The notes below the pieces were generated by a model. The model was not told where the DNA came from and searched no databases. It was given only the letters and a program-made list of their open reading frames with translations. This document shows positions 9,769 to 17,873 of a DNA stretch of 39,613 bases, piece after piece. How positions within the stretch are numbered: position 1 is the stretch's first letter; every line of letters starts with the position of its first letter. Source of the stretch: Gemmataceae bacterium (lineage in GTDB: Bacteria > Planctomycetota > Planctomycetia > Gemmatales > Gemmataceae); assembly GCA_019752375.1 (NCBI GenBank), contig JAIEMG010000214.1:1-39613 (forward strand), in the 5' to 3' direction. Both the position numbers and the translations under genes were made by a program.

Positions 9769-10029
9769 ATGGCCGACACCAATCCCGCCGGGGCGCCGAG
9801 CAACGAAGACCTGAAGAAAGCCCTCAAGGCATTCAAGAAGCGTCTGAAGCTCATGCGACTGGACGAGGAATCCAACCTGGGCGGCCGGTACACGAGCGCC
9901 GGCCGCAGTTCGAGCATCGTCGCCATCACACCGCCGAATCAGTTCCCGCAGGCGGTCTGGGACGAGCTGGTGAAGCAGGGAAAGCTCAAGGACGCCAAGC
10001 ACGGACTGTATGAGCTGGTTGGCGAATGA
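9769..10029 (+). CDS. Small conserved-looking hypothetical protein (86 aa)
   Basis: Starts at an ATG preceded by GAGGA and separated by 11 bases from the secreted helical protein upstream. The chain opens with a basic amphipathic helix (NEDLKKALKAFKKRLKLMRLDEES), then a strand-rich part (LGGRYTSAGRSSSIVAITPP) and closes with QFPQAVWDELVKQGKLKDAKHGLYELV, which looks like a short winged-helix-type module. No signal peptide, so cytoplasmic. I do not recognise a named family. The spacing suggests translation from the same message as its upstream neighbour. Confidence 0.7.
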   Translation: MADTNPAGAPSNEDLKKALKAFKKRLKLMRLDEESNLGGRYTSAGRSSSIVAITPPNQFPQAVWDELVKQGKLKDAKHGLYELVGE

Positions 10030-10058
10030 GAACCGCGGACAACCGCCCCTGAGAAACC

Positions 10059-10943
10059 ATGCCTGGACCTATCGATAACACGCTCAAGCACCTGACCGAG
10101 CTATCCGCGCCGGACTGGGTCGTGCGCGGCGGTTGGTCGGCGGCGCCAGCCACGCTAATTGACGCCGACATCGCGACGATCAGCGGAGCCAGCGACAAGG
10201 TCATCCGCGTGACCGGGCAGCCCGACTGGCTGCTGGCAATGGACTTTCAGACGGGCCACGACTCGGTCGCGAAGCTTGCCGACTTGTTGCTGTATAATAG
10301 TGCGCTGTTCAAGCGACATCGCTTGCGCGTGCGCAGTCTGCTGGTCCTCCTCCACCAGGGCGCCGACTCGCCGCAGCTCACCGGCTTGTACGAGCGTGGG
10401 TTCCCGAATGAAGCGTTCGACGTGGCCCTGCGTTACCGGGTCGTGCGCGTATGGCAAGTGCCGCCGTCGCAATGGCTGTCGGGCGGGCTCGGATTGCTGC
10501 CGCTGGCGCCGATGGGCGACGTCGAGCCGGCGCAGTTGCCCCCGGTCATCGCCCAGATGAAGCAACGCCTGGACCAGTTGCCACGCCGCGAGGCGGCGGA
10601 CCTGTGGTCGGCCGCCTACATCCTGATGGGTCTGCGCTACGAACGGGCCCTGATACGAACTTTATTGCAAGGGGTCGTCAGCATGCAAGAATCGGTGACC
10701 TACCAGGCCATTGTCGAGGAAGGGGAAGCCAAGGGAATCGCGAAGGGCAAAGCCGAGGGCAAAGCCGAGGAAGCCCAGAGGATCCTGCGATTGCTTGGGC
10801 GCGACCAGTTCGGGGAGCCTCCGGCCGAGGTTCAAGTGATCCTGGGCACCCTGAACGATCTCCATCGGCTGGAGGAGTTAACCTTGCGTGTCAGGCACGC
10901 AGCCAACTGGCATGAACTGTTGGGCTTGCCGGGCCCCCATTGA
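10059..10943 (+). CDS. Rpn-like / PD-(D/E)XK putative transposase-type nuclease
   Basis: 294 aa. The N-terminal half has the restriction-endonuclease-like core found in Rpn and related proteins: D35/D37 in LIDADIATI, then a strand ending LLAMDFQTGHD (D62, Q64) in place of the usual E-x-Q, followed by helices with LLLYNSALFKRHRLRVRSLLVLL. The C-terminal half (VTYQAIVEEGEAKGIAKGKAEGKAEEAQRILRLLG, in two pieces) is the Gly/Lys/Glu-rich helix plus DUF4351-like tail seen in multicopy cyanobacterial and planctomycete relatives. These proteins are thought to nick DNA and promote RecA-independent recombination, but most have no demonstrated function. It starts 29 bases after the small gene upstream. 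Confidence 0.7.
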   Translation: MPGPIDNTLKHLTELSAPDWVVRGGWSAAPATLIDADIATISGASDKVIRVTGQPDWLLAMDFQTGHDSVAKLADLLLYNSALFKRHRLRVRSLLVLLHQGADSPQLTGLYERGFPNEAFDVALRYRVVRVWQVPPSQWLSGGLGLLPLAPMGDVEPAQLPPVIAQMKQRLDQLPRREAADLWSAAYILMGLRYERALIRTLLQGVVSMQESVTYQAIVEEGEAKGIAKGKAEGKAEEAQRILRLLGRDQFGEPPAEVQVILGTLNDLHRLEELTLRVRHAANWHELLGLPGPH

Positions 10944-10995
10944 CGTTCCGTCGCGTAAAATTCCTGGCTGTTCGTGGCGGGTAGGGCCAAACGAC

Positions 10996-11038
10996 CGGGG
11001 GCACCGCCAGGCCACGAAATGGCCTCACGCTGCCCCCG
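10996..11038 (+). terminator. Intrinsic terminator between convergent genes
   Basis: CGGGGGC pairs with GCCCCCG, and an inner AGGCC/GGCCT stem strengthens it; ACTTTTG follows on the plus strand. It lies between the convergent Rpn-like and VIT/vWA genes and probably ends the plus-strand transcript. Confidence 0.6.
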
Positions 11039-11058
11039 ACTTTTGAGTCGCGTCGTCG

Positions 11059-14000
11059 CTACTCGGCGGCAATCGTCACCCGGCACACTTCCACCTGTTC
11101 ATTTGCCTGCTTCAGAATGACCGTATGGCGTTCGGCCGACTCGCGATCGGTGCCGGCATTGCGTGTCACCGTCACGCTGACGTTGGTTTCGCCAGCCAAC
11201 AGGTTCGGGTTGGCGCTGTAGTAGTGGACAATGATCGTGTACTGGCCGGCCATCGCCTTCTGGGCCACGAAGCGCTCCGGACCATAGCCTTGCGTCATGT
11301 CCTGCGACAGGTGGCCGCCGTTCTTGCTCTTGGGGCTCGAATAGAAGACCTTCGTGCCGTCCGGCTCGATCACCCATAGGTCGATGTCCGTGGCATCGGT
11401 GTTCCAGATCATGCTCACGCGCAGGTCGCTCTGGAACTGCTTGGGGTCCATCTTCTCCAGGCGATCGCCGAAGTGGTCGCCGATCGCGACGCTCGTGCCC
11501 TTCTGCCGGACTGCTTGCCGCATCATGCGGGCGTATTCCTCGGTGGCGAGCGTCTTCAGCTCTTCACGGAAGCGGTTGTGCCAGGTGCCGGCCAGCACGA
11601 TCTCGTACTGCACGGCGGCCAGGGCGAATTTGCCGCTCTCTTCCAGGCTGCGGGCCAGGTCAAGATAGCTGTGCGGCTCGAACGGCCGTTGCCGTTGCAC
11701 CTGGTCGAACAACCGCACGGCATGGACCGGCTGCTTCAGGTCAAGCAGGCGATAGCCCACCAACCGCAGCGCGTCGCCTCGGCCGGCGTGTTCTTCGATG
11801 ACGCTGGACAAGACTCGAACGGCACCATCGACGTCGCCGAGCCTGGCTCGCCGCTTCGATTCGGCCAGGTAGGTCTCGACGTTGCGACGGTCGGCATCGC
11901 GACCCTTGATGTAGGCAGGCGTCACGGAGCCGGCATTGAAGATTGAGCCCTGAATCGTGGCCTCGGGCAGTTCGAAATCGCTGTCCTTGAGCATGGCCAG
12001 CAGCTTCTTGACGTGCTCGCCCTGCGCCCCCTTGAACAGGTTGACGCGGGCGTCGATCCGATCGAGATGGCGCAGGTAGCTTTCGCGGGCGGAGAGCGGC
12101 TTGCCCATGCTTTTCCAGGCGTCGTCCAGGAACTTGCCGACGTCATTGCCGGGCACGGTCTTGCCGCGCTCATCTTCCAGGTTGAATCGCTTGTAATCGG
12201 CCGCGTTTTCCAGCACCAGGAAGGATGCGGACCGGCTGGCGATACCGAACTGCTGACAGTAGGCGGTCACCAGCGTATCGAGCTTCGGATCGTTGAGGCC
12301 GAGCAGCGAAGCGACGGCGATTTCCGCCCAACCGCGTGCCGCAAGCTCGCCGGAGCCATTGGCGTCGATCGGATACTCCTCGGCAAACTTCTCGCCACAG
12401 AAGCTGCCTTCCACCATCAGCGTGGTGCGGCCCGGCTTGTCCATGCGGGCCGCGACGACCAGTTCGCCGCCGGGGTAGACCGCACCCTTGCGGCCGGCGA
12501 CCATGACGTCACTGACCGTGGGACCGCCGACAAAGCGCACCTTCTCGATTTGGAGGCACTGACTGCGATGGGCCGCGGCGGCGGCGGCCAGGTCGCCTTC
12601 GGTGTAGCAGTTGAAGATGCCGCCGCCGCGACGGGTCAGCGTCTCGAAGAGCTCCAGGTTGTCGGCGCCCAGGCCGGTGCGGTAGCAGTTGAAGCGTGTC
12701 GGGAACGGGCTGCGGTTCTCGAAGCGCGACACCAGCGGCGCCACGTCCGGCTCGCCCCAGGTGATCTGGCCGTCGGAGAGCAGGAACACCTCGAGCGGCG
12801 TGCCGGGGGCCACCTCGAAGCCGGGTTTCGCCAGCTTGTTCAGGGCTGCGGACAGGTCGGTCGCGCCTTCCAGGATGCAGCCGTCCAGGCGATTCAGGAC
12901 CTTTTCGCGGTTCTCCCGGTTGTTGGCCAGGAAGCCCTTGGGCTCCACCCAGGCGGTGCCGACGTTGAACGTCAGGATATTGAAGAGCTTGATGTTGTTA
13001 TCCGTCTCAAGGATCCTCTTGAGAAGCTTCATGTTCACGTTGAACCGGTCCGGATGCTCGCTGAGCGAGGTGTCGAGCAGGAAGACCGCATGTTGGGCGA
13101 ACGCCTTGCCAGCCTGGACCTTCAGATCGGGCCGGACGCGGGAATACAGGTACGTCGGCCCGTTGTCGTTCTGGCGAGAGGTGATGGCTTGGATCTGCGG
13201 TCGCGGGGCCTGATAGGTGAACAGCACGTCACCGCCGGGGCCCTTGTCCTTCCAGGTCTTCGTGTAGGCCAGGAAGCTGCCGCCTTCTTCCTTCCGCGCG
13301 TCGGCCGGCTTGAAGGTGGGCTTCTTGCACTGCTCGGCATTGGCCTGGAGCGTGAACTGCAGCTCGGCCAGCTTGCAATCGGGCAGCGGGTAGCGGTACA
13401 TCACCTGATCTTGGCTGACCGGCAGCAGTTCTTCATAAGCGATGATGACGCGATTGTAGCCCTTGGCTGGAATCGGGAATACCCGGCCGCGGAACGTATT
13501 GCCGCTGGCGTATTCGAGAAGTGCCGGATCGATCTTGCCGCGAACGATCTCCTCGTAGACTTCCAGCGCCTTTTCCTTGCTGACGACGCGGGCTTCCTGA
13601 AGCGTGCCCCAGTCCTCGGTGTTGACGTGTTTGACCAGTTGCTCGGGAGTCATCTGGGCGAGTTTATCCGCGGGCGGCGGCGGCACGTCGCCGCGACGGA
13701 CGAAGCGCTCAGGCACCGTGTCACGTGTTTGGCCCAGGAACATACCGAAGTAGCTGGGGCTGGCGCCGGTCGGCATTGGATACTCGAAGGTGCCTTCCAG
13801 CTGACGAGCGTGCTTGTTGTGGAAGATGTGATCGACCACGGTGCGCGCACGCGGGCCGTCGATGGTCACCGTCACTTGCAAGCTGACCAGATCGAGTGAA
13901 TTGCCGTCGCCGACATAGACGCGAGCGAAGGTCGGCTGCTTGCTGTCGCGTTTCCAGGTCTTGGGGCTGTCCTTGAGGGAGTCCTTCTTGTCCAGGTCGT

Positions 14001-14577
14001 TTTCCTTGTCATCGCGTCCGCCGCCTTCTCCCAGCCGCCCCGGCTGCCCGCCCCCACCCGGTCCACCGCTGTTCGGGCGGGGGGCCGATGGATCGCGGGA
14101 CTCATCGGGGTGTGGTCGACCTTTCATCGGAGCGTTGTCGCTGGGACGGTCGCCCAGAGGCGCTCCCTTACTCTCCTCCCGGCGCATCCCGTCGTTCATC
14201 TCCGCATCCGACATCTTGTCCAATTCGCGGGGCTCGCCGTCTCCCCGCCGGATCCGACCATTGGGCTGTTCGGGGCTGAACACGGCGGCGACTTCGGGAG
14301 CGGCCACGCGCTGAATCAACTGGTAGGAGACTTCTGGGATCAGCAGCACGCCAACCAGCAGCGACGCGGCCATGCCGGTCAGGGCGATCAGTCCCCGCCG
14401 ATGCCAGTTTGGCCGCCGGATCATCGTGGGACTGATGTGCCGTGCTCGCTCCAGCGCCGCCGCCATCGCTTCTTGCGGCACCGGTTGAGAGCGCACGCTT
14501 TCGACCGCCCGGCGCAGCGCGCCATTCAATTCGTCCAGAGGTTGCCGTTCGGGTTGGTTGGGAAGATCGCGATGCAC
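11059..14577 (-). CDS. Membrane-anchored VIT + von Willebrand A protein with DUF2135-like tail
   Basis: 1172 aa. Order: a cytoplasmic N-terminal helix region (1-60), one membrane span (GLIALTGMAASLLVGVLLIP, 62-81), a Gly/Pro/Asp-rich linker (about 95-200), a VIT domain (begins around VSLQVTVTIDGPRARTVV), a vWA domain with MIDAS DTSLS (D502, S504, S506), a helical repeat region, and a C-terminal beta domain (SMIWNTDATDIDLWVIEPDG) of the DUF2135/YfaP kind. VIT/vWA pairs bind extracellular proteins in a metal-dependent way. The GTG start overlaps an AAGGAG that straddles the stop of the ECF sigma gene, so translation is coupled. The N-terminus may act as the anti-sigma part; that is inference from operon position and topology. 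Confidence 0.85.
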   Translation of the reverse strand: MHRDLPNQPERQPLDELNGALRRAVESVRSQPVPQEAMAAALERARHISPTMIRRPNWHRRGLIALTGMAASLLVGVLLIPEVSYQLIQRVAAPEVAAVFSPEQPNGRIRRGDGEPRELDKMSDAEMNDGMRREESKGAPLGDRPSDNAPMKGRPHPDESRDPSAPRPNSGGPGGGGQPGRLGEGGGRDDKENDLDKKDSLKDSPKTWKRDSKQPTFARVYVGDGNSLDLVSLQVTVTIDGPRARTVVDHIFHNKHARQLEGTFEYPMPTGASPSYFGMFLGQTRDTVPERFVRRGDVPPPPADKLAQMTPEQLVKHVNTEDWGTLQEARVVSKEKALEVYEEIVRGKIDPALLEYASGNTFRGRVFPIPAKGYNRVIIAYEELLPVSQDQVMYRYPLPDCKLAELQFTLQANAEQCKKPTFKPADARKEEGGSFLAYTKTWKDKGPGGDVLFTYQAPRPQIQAITSRQNDNGPTYLYSRVRPDLKVQAGKAFAQHAVFLLDTSLSEHPDRFNVNMKLLKRILETDNNIKLFNILTFNVGTAWVEPKGFLANNRENREKVLNRLDGCILEGATDLSAALNKLAKPGFEVAPGTPLEVFLLSDGQITWGEPDVAPLVSRFENRSPFPTRFNCYRTGLGADNLELFETLTRRGGGIFNCYTEGDLAAAAAAHRSQCLQIEKVRFVGGPTVSDVMVAGRKGAVYPGGELVVAARMDKPGRTTLMVEGSFCGEKFAEEYPIDANGSGELAARGWAEIAVASLLGLNDPKLDTLVTAYCQQFGIASRSASFLVLENAADYKRFNLEDERGKTVPGNDVGKFLDDAWKSMGKPLSARESYLRHLDRIDARVNLFKGAQGEHVKKLLAMLKDSDFELPEATIQGSIFNAGSVTPAYIKGRDADRRNVETYLAESKRRARLGDVDGAVRVLSSVIEEHAGRGDALRLVGYRLLDLKQPVHAVRLFDQVQRQRPFEPHSYLDLARSLEESGKFALAAVQYEIVLAGTWHNRFREELKTLATEEYARMMRQAVRQKGTSVAIGDHFGDRLEKMDPKQFQSDLRVSMIWNTDATDIDLWVIEPDGTKVFYSSPKSKNGGHLSQDMTQGYGPERFVAQKAMAGQYTIIVHYYSANPNLLAGETNVSVTVTRNAGTDRESAERHTVILKQANEQVEVCRVTIAAE

Positions 14578-14579
14578 GG

Positions 14580-15074
14580 CTAGTCTCCTTTGGGCGCTTC
14601 GGTCAGCAGGGCCTCGAGTTTGGTGCGCGCCTTGTGCAAGGCGACGGCCACTGCGCCGGAACGGATGTTCAATATCTCTGCAATGCGTTGATAAGAGAGA
14701 TCGTCAAAGTAACGGAGGCAAAAAACGGTGCCTTCGCGCTCCGGCAGCTGGGCAACGGCCTCACGCAGGCGATCCGACAACTCGTGTTCCACCGCCACGT
14801 CTTCGGGGCTGTCGTCGTGGGCGGCGAGCGCCAGTCCTTCGAGGGAGGAATGATTCGCACGACGCTGACGCAGGCGATCGATCGCCCGGCACGCAGCCAG
14901 ACGGCGCAGCAATCCCCCCCAGCTCCGCACCGGGCGCGTCTGCCGGATGCGGTCGGCTTCAATGAAGACTTCCTGAACCACGTCTTCCGTGTCCGCGACA
15001 TGGCCGAGAACTCGCCAGGCCGTGCCGAAGACCAGCTGGCCGTGCTCCTGCACGATCCGGTCCCATTCGGTCAC
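14580..15074 (-). CDS. ECF-type RNA polymerase sigma factor
   Basis: 164 aa. Region 2: QLVFGTAWRVLGHVADTEDVVQEVFIEA with the DTEDVVQEVF signature; region 4: REAVAQLPEREGTVFCLRYFDDLSYQRIAEIL followed by a recognition helix (SGAVAVALHKARTKLEALL). These redirect RNA polymerase to stress or envelope promoters. GTG start with GGAGG eight bases upstream. It is the first gene of a two-gene unit with the VIT/vWA membrane protein (2 bases between stop and next start), the usual arrangement for a sigma factor with its membrane regulator. Autoregulation of the pair is likely but not visible in the sequence. Confidence 0.92.
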   Translation of the reverse strand: MTEWDRIVQEHGQLVFGTAWRVLGHVADTEDVVQEVFIEADRIRQTRPVRSWGGLLRRLAACRAIDRLRQRRANHSSLEGLALAAHDDSPEDVAVEHELSDRLREAVAQLPEREGTVFCLRYFDDLSYQRIAEILNIRSGAVAVALHKARTKLEALLTEAPKGD

Positions 15075-15235
15075 CAGTCCAATCCTCCTGCAGGAAAGGG
15101 GGGAAAGGTGCCGTTCGATACCAATGTGTCGAACCAGGCTGCAACCATGTTACCGATGTGACGAAGGATTTTGGTGGTGAAAGCACAAGGTAGCAAACTC
15201 ACTGTCCCGATCGACTCACCCAAAGGCTCGGGCGC

Positions 15236-15360
15236 CCGTTCCCAATCCCGTTCCCGTTCCCGTTCCCGATAAATTCATCCAAGGGTTGACAAGGTAGAGG
15301 CGCAACGCGAACAGGATCGGAAACGGGAAGCGGATCGGGAACGGGTTGGGGAACGGGTAA
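15236..15360. repeat. Inverted short tandem repeats (GTTCCC period 6)
   Basis: Left block has GTTCCC repeated (15236-15270); right block (about 15312-15358) carries the complementary GGGAAC units. Together they can fold into an imperfect long hairpin upstream of the ECF sigma gene. The remaining sequence of the 487-base gap 15075-15561 shows nothing else I can name. Confidence 0.6.
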
Positions 15361-15561
15361 TTTGCCCTGAAGAGTTGCCACAGGACATCCCAGGCGCTCT
15401 TCACCCATGAGGTTGCATCAGACACCCGCGGCTTGGGGGGACGCCAGCGATTGGACGGACAGAACGGCCTGCTGCCGGCCTCCGCGCATTCCTCGGGTCG
15501 CTGCCCTTGATGAATGGTAGCGGCGTTTCGCGGACTGGAGGCCAAGGCACGGACTGTCTCC

Positions 15562-16311
15562 TCACCGCGCCGCATAGTAAAGCACGTCGGCCCCATCCAG
15601 CAGAGCGTATTCCGGTTGCGGCAGCTGTTCGGCGGATGCAGTGAATGGCACCAGGCGCAGGGCACGCAGGTCGGTCAAACGACGCAAACCGTCGTGGAAA
15701 CCCGTCAGCGACAGCTCGACATGCGTGTCGCGCAGGGCGGCGAACAGCTCCGGCAGCGGACAGTCGCCAGTTGCGCCGCTGTCCTGACGACGTACCAGGT
15801 AATTGAGGGCATCCGATGCCCAAGGCACGGCGGCCGCAGCGCCGTTCGGCAGGGCGGCGCCGTGCGATTCCGCGCGATGCAGCGCTTCCTCGACACGGCG
15901 GGACAGGGCAGCCAGCTGCTGGAGGTACTTCGCCGCGTCGTCGGCCATGCGCGTCTCGAAGGCGAGGAAGTCTTGCCGCAGCTGCGCGAGCCAGGCCGGC
16001 ACACCCTCGCGCGACGTTTGCAGGGCCGCACGCAGTTCGCGGAGAACCACGACGGGTGCTTCGGTGTCGTGCAGGTAGTTGACGCCGCGCGGCGTGATGC
16101 GGACCCATTCGATCGTCGTCTTGCCCTTGCTCTCGGTGCGGACGACTTCGAGCAGGCCGTCTTGCAAGGCACGGAGGGCAGCCTCCGCATTGGTGCCCGC
16201 CCGACCCGGAAAGAGACCGCTGAGCTTGCCGCTCTTGAAGAGCCGTTCCTCGCCGGAGTGGGCCAGCGCTTGCTTGAGCGCTGCCAGCAGGGCTTCCGTG
16301 ACCTTGTCCAT
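15562..16311 (-). CDS. Hypothetical protein with winged-helix-like N-terminus and coiled coil
   Basis: 249 aa from the ATG at 16311. Residues 1-75 look like a winged-helix module: KVTEALLAALKQAL, then LFPGRAGTNAEAALRALQDGLLEVV and a wing TTIEWVRITPRGVNYL. The middle (about 85-145) is Gln/Arg/Glu-rich helix able to form a coiled coil (WLAQLRQDFLAFETRM...YLQQLAALSRRVEEAL). The C-terminus (LPELFAALRDTHVELSLTGFHDGLRRL and ALLDGADVLYYAAR) is a compact mixed domain. I do not recognise a named family; a DNA-associated regulatory role is only suggested by the winged-helix pattern. A longer reading frame upstream overlaps trpS antisense and is rejected. Confidence 0.65.
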   Translation of the reverse strand: MDKVTEALLAALKQALAHSGEERLFKSGKLSGLFPGRAGTNAEAALRALQDGLLEVVRTESKGKTTIEWVRITPRGVNYLHDTEAPVVVLRELRAALQTSREGVPAWLAQLRQDFLAFETRMADDAAKYLQQLAALSRRVEEALHRAESHGAALPNGAAAAVPWASDALNYLVRRQDSGATGDCPLPELFAALRDTHVELSLTGFHDGLRRLTDLRALRLVPFTASAEQLPQPEYALLDGADVLYYAAR

Positions 16312-16348
16312 GGTCCCTCGTCCTTTGTCCTTCGTCCCTGGTCCGTGG
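16312..16348. repeat. Heptanucleotide tandem repeat (GTCCNTN)
   Basis: Five consecutive 7-mers read GTCCCTC, GTCCTTT, GTCCTTC, GTCCCTG, GTCCGTG. They abut the start codon of the minus-strand hypothetical gene in the trpS-divergent intergenic region. Confidence 0.65.
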
Positions 16349-16446
16349 CCGATGCTTGACGCTGAGTGTACAGTGAAGAAGGAATTGGAACACCGGCAAT
16401 TTTCCATACAGAGCGCCGGCTGATTTGACATGCCCCTGGAGCGGCC

Positions 16447-17457
16447 ATGACCGACGCACAATCCAAACCGAATCCTGGCCCCAGGCGGATCCTCAGCGGC
16501 GTGCAGCCGTCCGGCAAGCTGCACCTGGGGAACTACTTCGGCGCCATCAAGCAGCACATCGCCCTTCAGGAAGAGGGCCAGTGCTTCTACTTCATCGCCG
16601 ACTATCACGCCCTCACCACCACCCAGGATGCCAAGGCCCTGAGCGAACGCACCCGCGACGTGGCGCTCGACTACCTCGCGCTGGGACTCGATCCCAAGAA
16701 GGCAGCTTACTTCCGCCAGTCCGACGTTCCCGAAGTGACGGAACTGGCATGGATCCTTGGCACCGTGACGCCGATGGGCCTGCTCGAACGCGCCGTCTCC
16801 TACAAAGAAAAGGTGGAGAAGGGCATCGAAGCCAGTGTCGGCCTGTTCACTTACCCCGTGCTGATGGCGGCGGACATCCTGATTTACCGGTCGCACCTGG
16901 TGCCGGTCGGCAAGGACCAGGTACAGCATCTGGAAATGACGCGCGATATCGCGGAGAAGTTCAACCGCGTCTACGGCAATGTCTTCCCGATCCCGAAGGA
17001 GCGTCTGGACAAGGAGTCCAAGGTGCCGGGCGTGGACGGCCAGAAGATGAGCAAGTCCTACGGCAACACCATCGAGATCTTCGCCGAGGGCAAGCCGCTG
17101 CAAAAGACCCTCATGGCCATCGTCACCGACAGCACGAAGGTCGAAGACCCCAAGGACCCGGACAAGTGCAACGTCTTCGCGCTGTACAGCCTGTTTGCCA
17201 CGCCGGAGGAGAAGGAAGCCCTGGCGGCACGTTATCGGGCCGGCGGCATGGGGTACGGCGACGCCAAGAAGCTGCTGCTGGAGAAGATCAACGGCTATTT
17301 CGGCCCGGCGCGGGAGAAACGCAAGGAGCTGGCGGCCCATCCCGATGACGTGGAGGACGTGCTACGCGACGGAGCGAAGCGAGCGCGCGCCGAGGCGCAG
17401 GCGACGATGGCCCTGGTCCGCGAGGCTGTCGGCATGAAGGCGAGCAGCGTCGGATAG
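16447..17457 (+). CDS. trpS: Tryptophan--tRNA ligase
   Basis: 336 aa, normal for bacterial TrpRS. Class I signatures are present: the HIGH equivalent PSGKLHLGNYFGA (residues 19-31) and GQKMSKSYGNT near residue 198. Other family blocks: CFYFIADYHALTT, YPVLMAADILIYRSHLVPVGKDQVQHLEMTRDIA (in parts), and a C-terminal anticodon-binding helical part. It activates tryptophan with ATP and charges tRNA-Trp in the cytoplasm. No obvious T-box or trp leader is seen in the 135-base gap upstream. It is transcribed divergently from the hypothetical gene at 15562-16311. Confidence 0.97.
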   Translation: MTDAQSKPNPGPRRILSGVQPSGKLHLGNYFGAIKQHIALQEEGQCFYFIADYHALTTTQDAKALSERTRDVALDYLALGLDPKKAAYFRQSDVPEVTELAWILGTVTPMGLLERAVSYKEKVEKGIEASVGLFTYPVLMAADILIYRSHLVPVGKDQVQHLEMTRDIAEKFNRVYGNVFPIPKERLDKESKVPGVDGQKMSKSYGNTIEIFAEGKPLQKTLMAIVTDSTKVEDPKDPDKCNVFALYSLFATPEEKEALAARYRAGGMGYGDAKKLLLEKINGYFGPAREKRKELAAHPDDVEDVLRDGAKRARAEAQATMALVREAVGMKASSVG

Positions 17458-17492
17458 ATCGAATCGTCGAGCTTCCGGGATCGTCTAGGAAA

Positions 17493-17536
17493 ACAAGGGT
17501 GCCTGGGGCCGAGCGTGTGGGTCCTGGGCACCTTGT
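17493..17536 (+). terminator. Hairpin after trpS
   Basis: ACAAGGGTGCC pairs with GGCACCTTGT (one bulged G) around a 23-base loop, 36 bases after the trpS stop. No clean T-run follows, so efficiency is uncertain. Confidence 0.4.
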
Positions 17537-17655
17537 GCTTCATCAGACTCGTTTCCAAGCTTCGGCTGCGAAGCTCCCGCTTCTCGGGACTGCAAGCAGC
17601 CAGTGGAGCCACGTCTGCAAAGCAGGACGTCTGGCCGCGACACGGCGCGCTTGAC

Positions 17656-17720
17656 GTAGCGGAACTCGCCAGAGTTCCGAACGGGAGCCTGTCGCACGGA
17701 AGTCTGGCGACTTCCGCTAC
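17656..17720. repeat. GTAG-type REP pair (BIME-like)
   Basis: Left unit is GTAG plus a hairpin CGGAACT/AGTTCCG; right unit is its inverse ending CTAC, with CGGAAGT/ACTTCCG. Each half folds by itself and the two are inverted relative to each other, the classic REP/BIME layout. It lies in the 416-base gap between trpS and the permease gene; the rest of that gap shows no gene. Confidence 0.7.
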
Positions 17721-17873
17721 ATAGGAACCAGAGCTTGGGAATGAGAGCAAACGAGTGCCGTTTGCATGGATGCGTTCCCGCACGGCGGTTACAGGCTTTT
17801 TGTTTGCAATGACGTAGCCGGTGCATGAAGATTCCAGCTTGACTGGAACCCGAAAACTCTCAAGGAGCGTTGG

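Noticed and set aside
12013..13899. 628-codon plus-strand open frame inside the VIT/vWA gene
   Set aside because: Shadow frame caused by high GC; no ribosome-binding site or recognisable domain, and the minus-strand frame has clear VIT and vWA motifs.
16312..17340. Upstream extension of the 15562-16311 minus-strand gene into trpS
   Set aside because: The extension is antisense to trpS and passes through the heptamer repeat; the ATG at 16311 is a better start.
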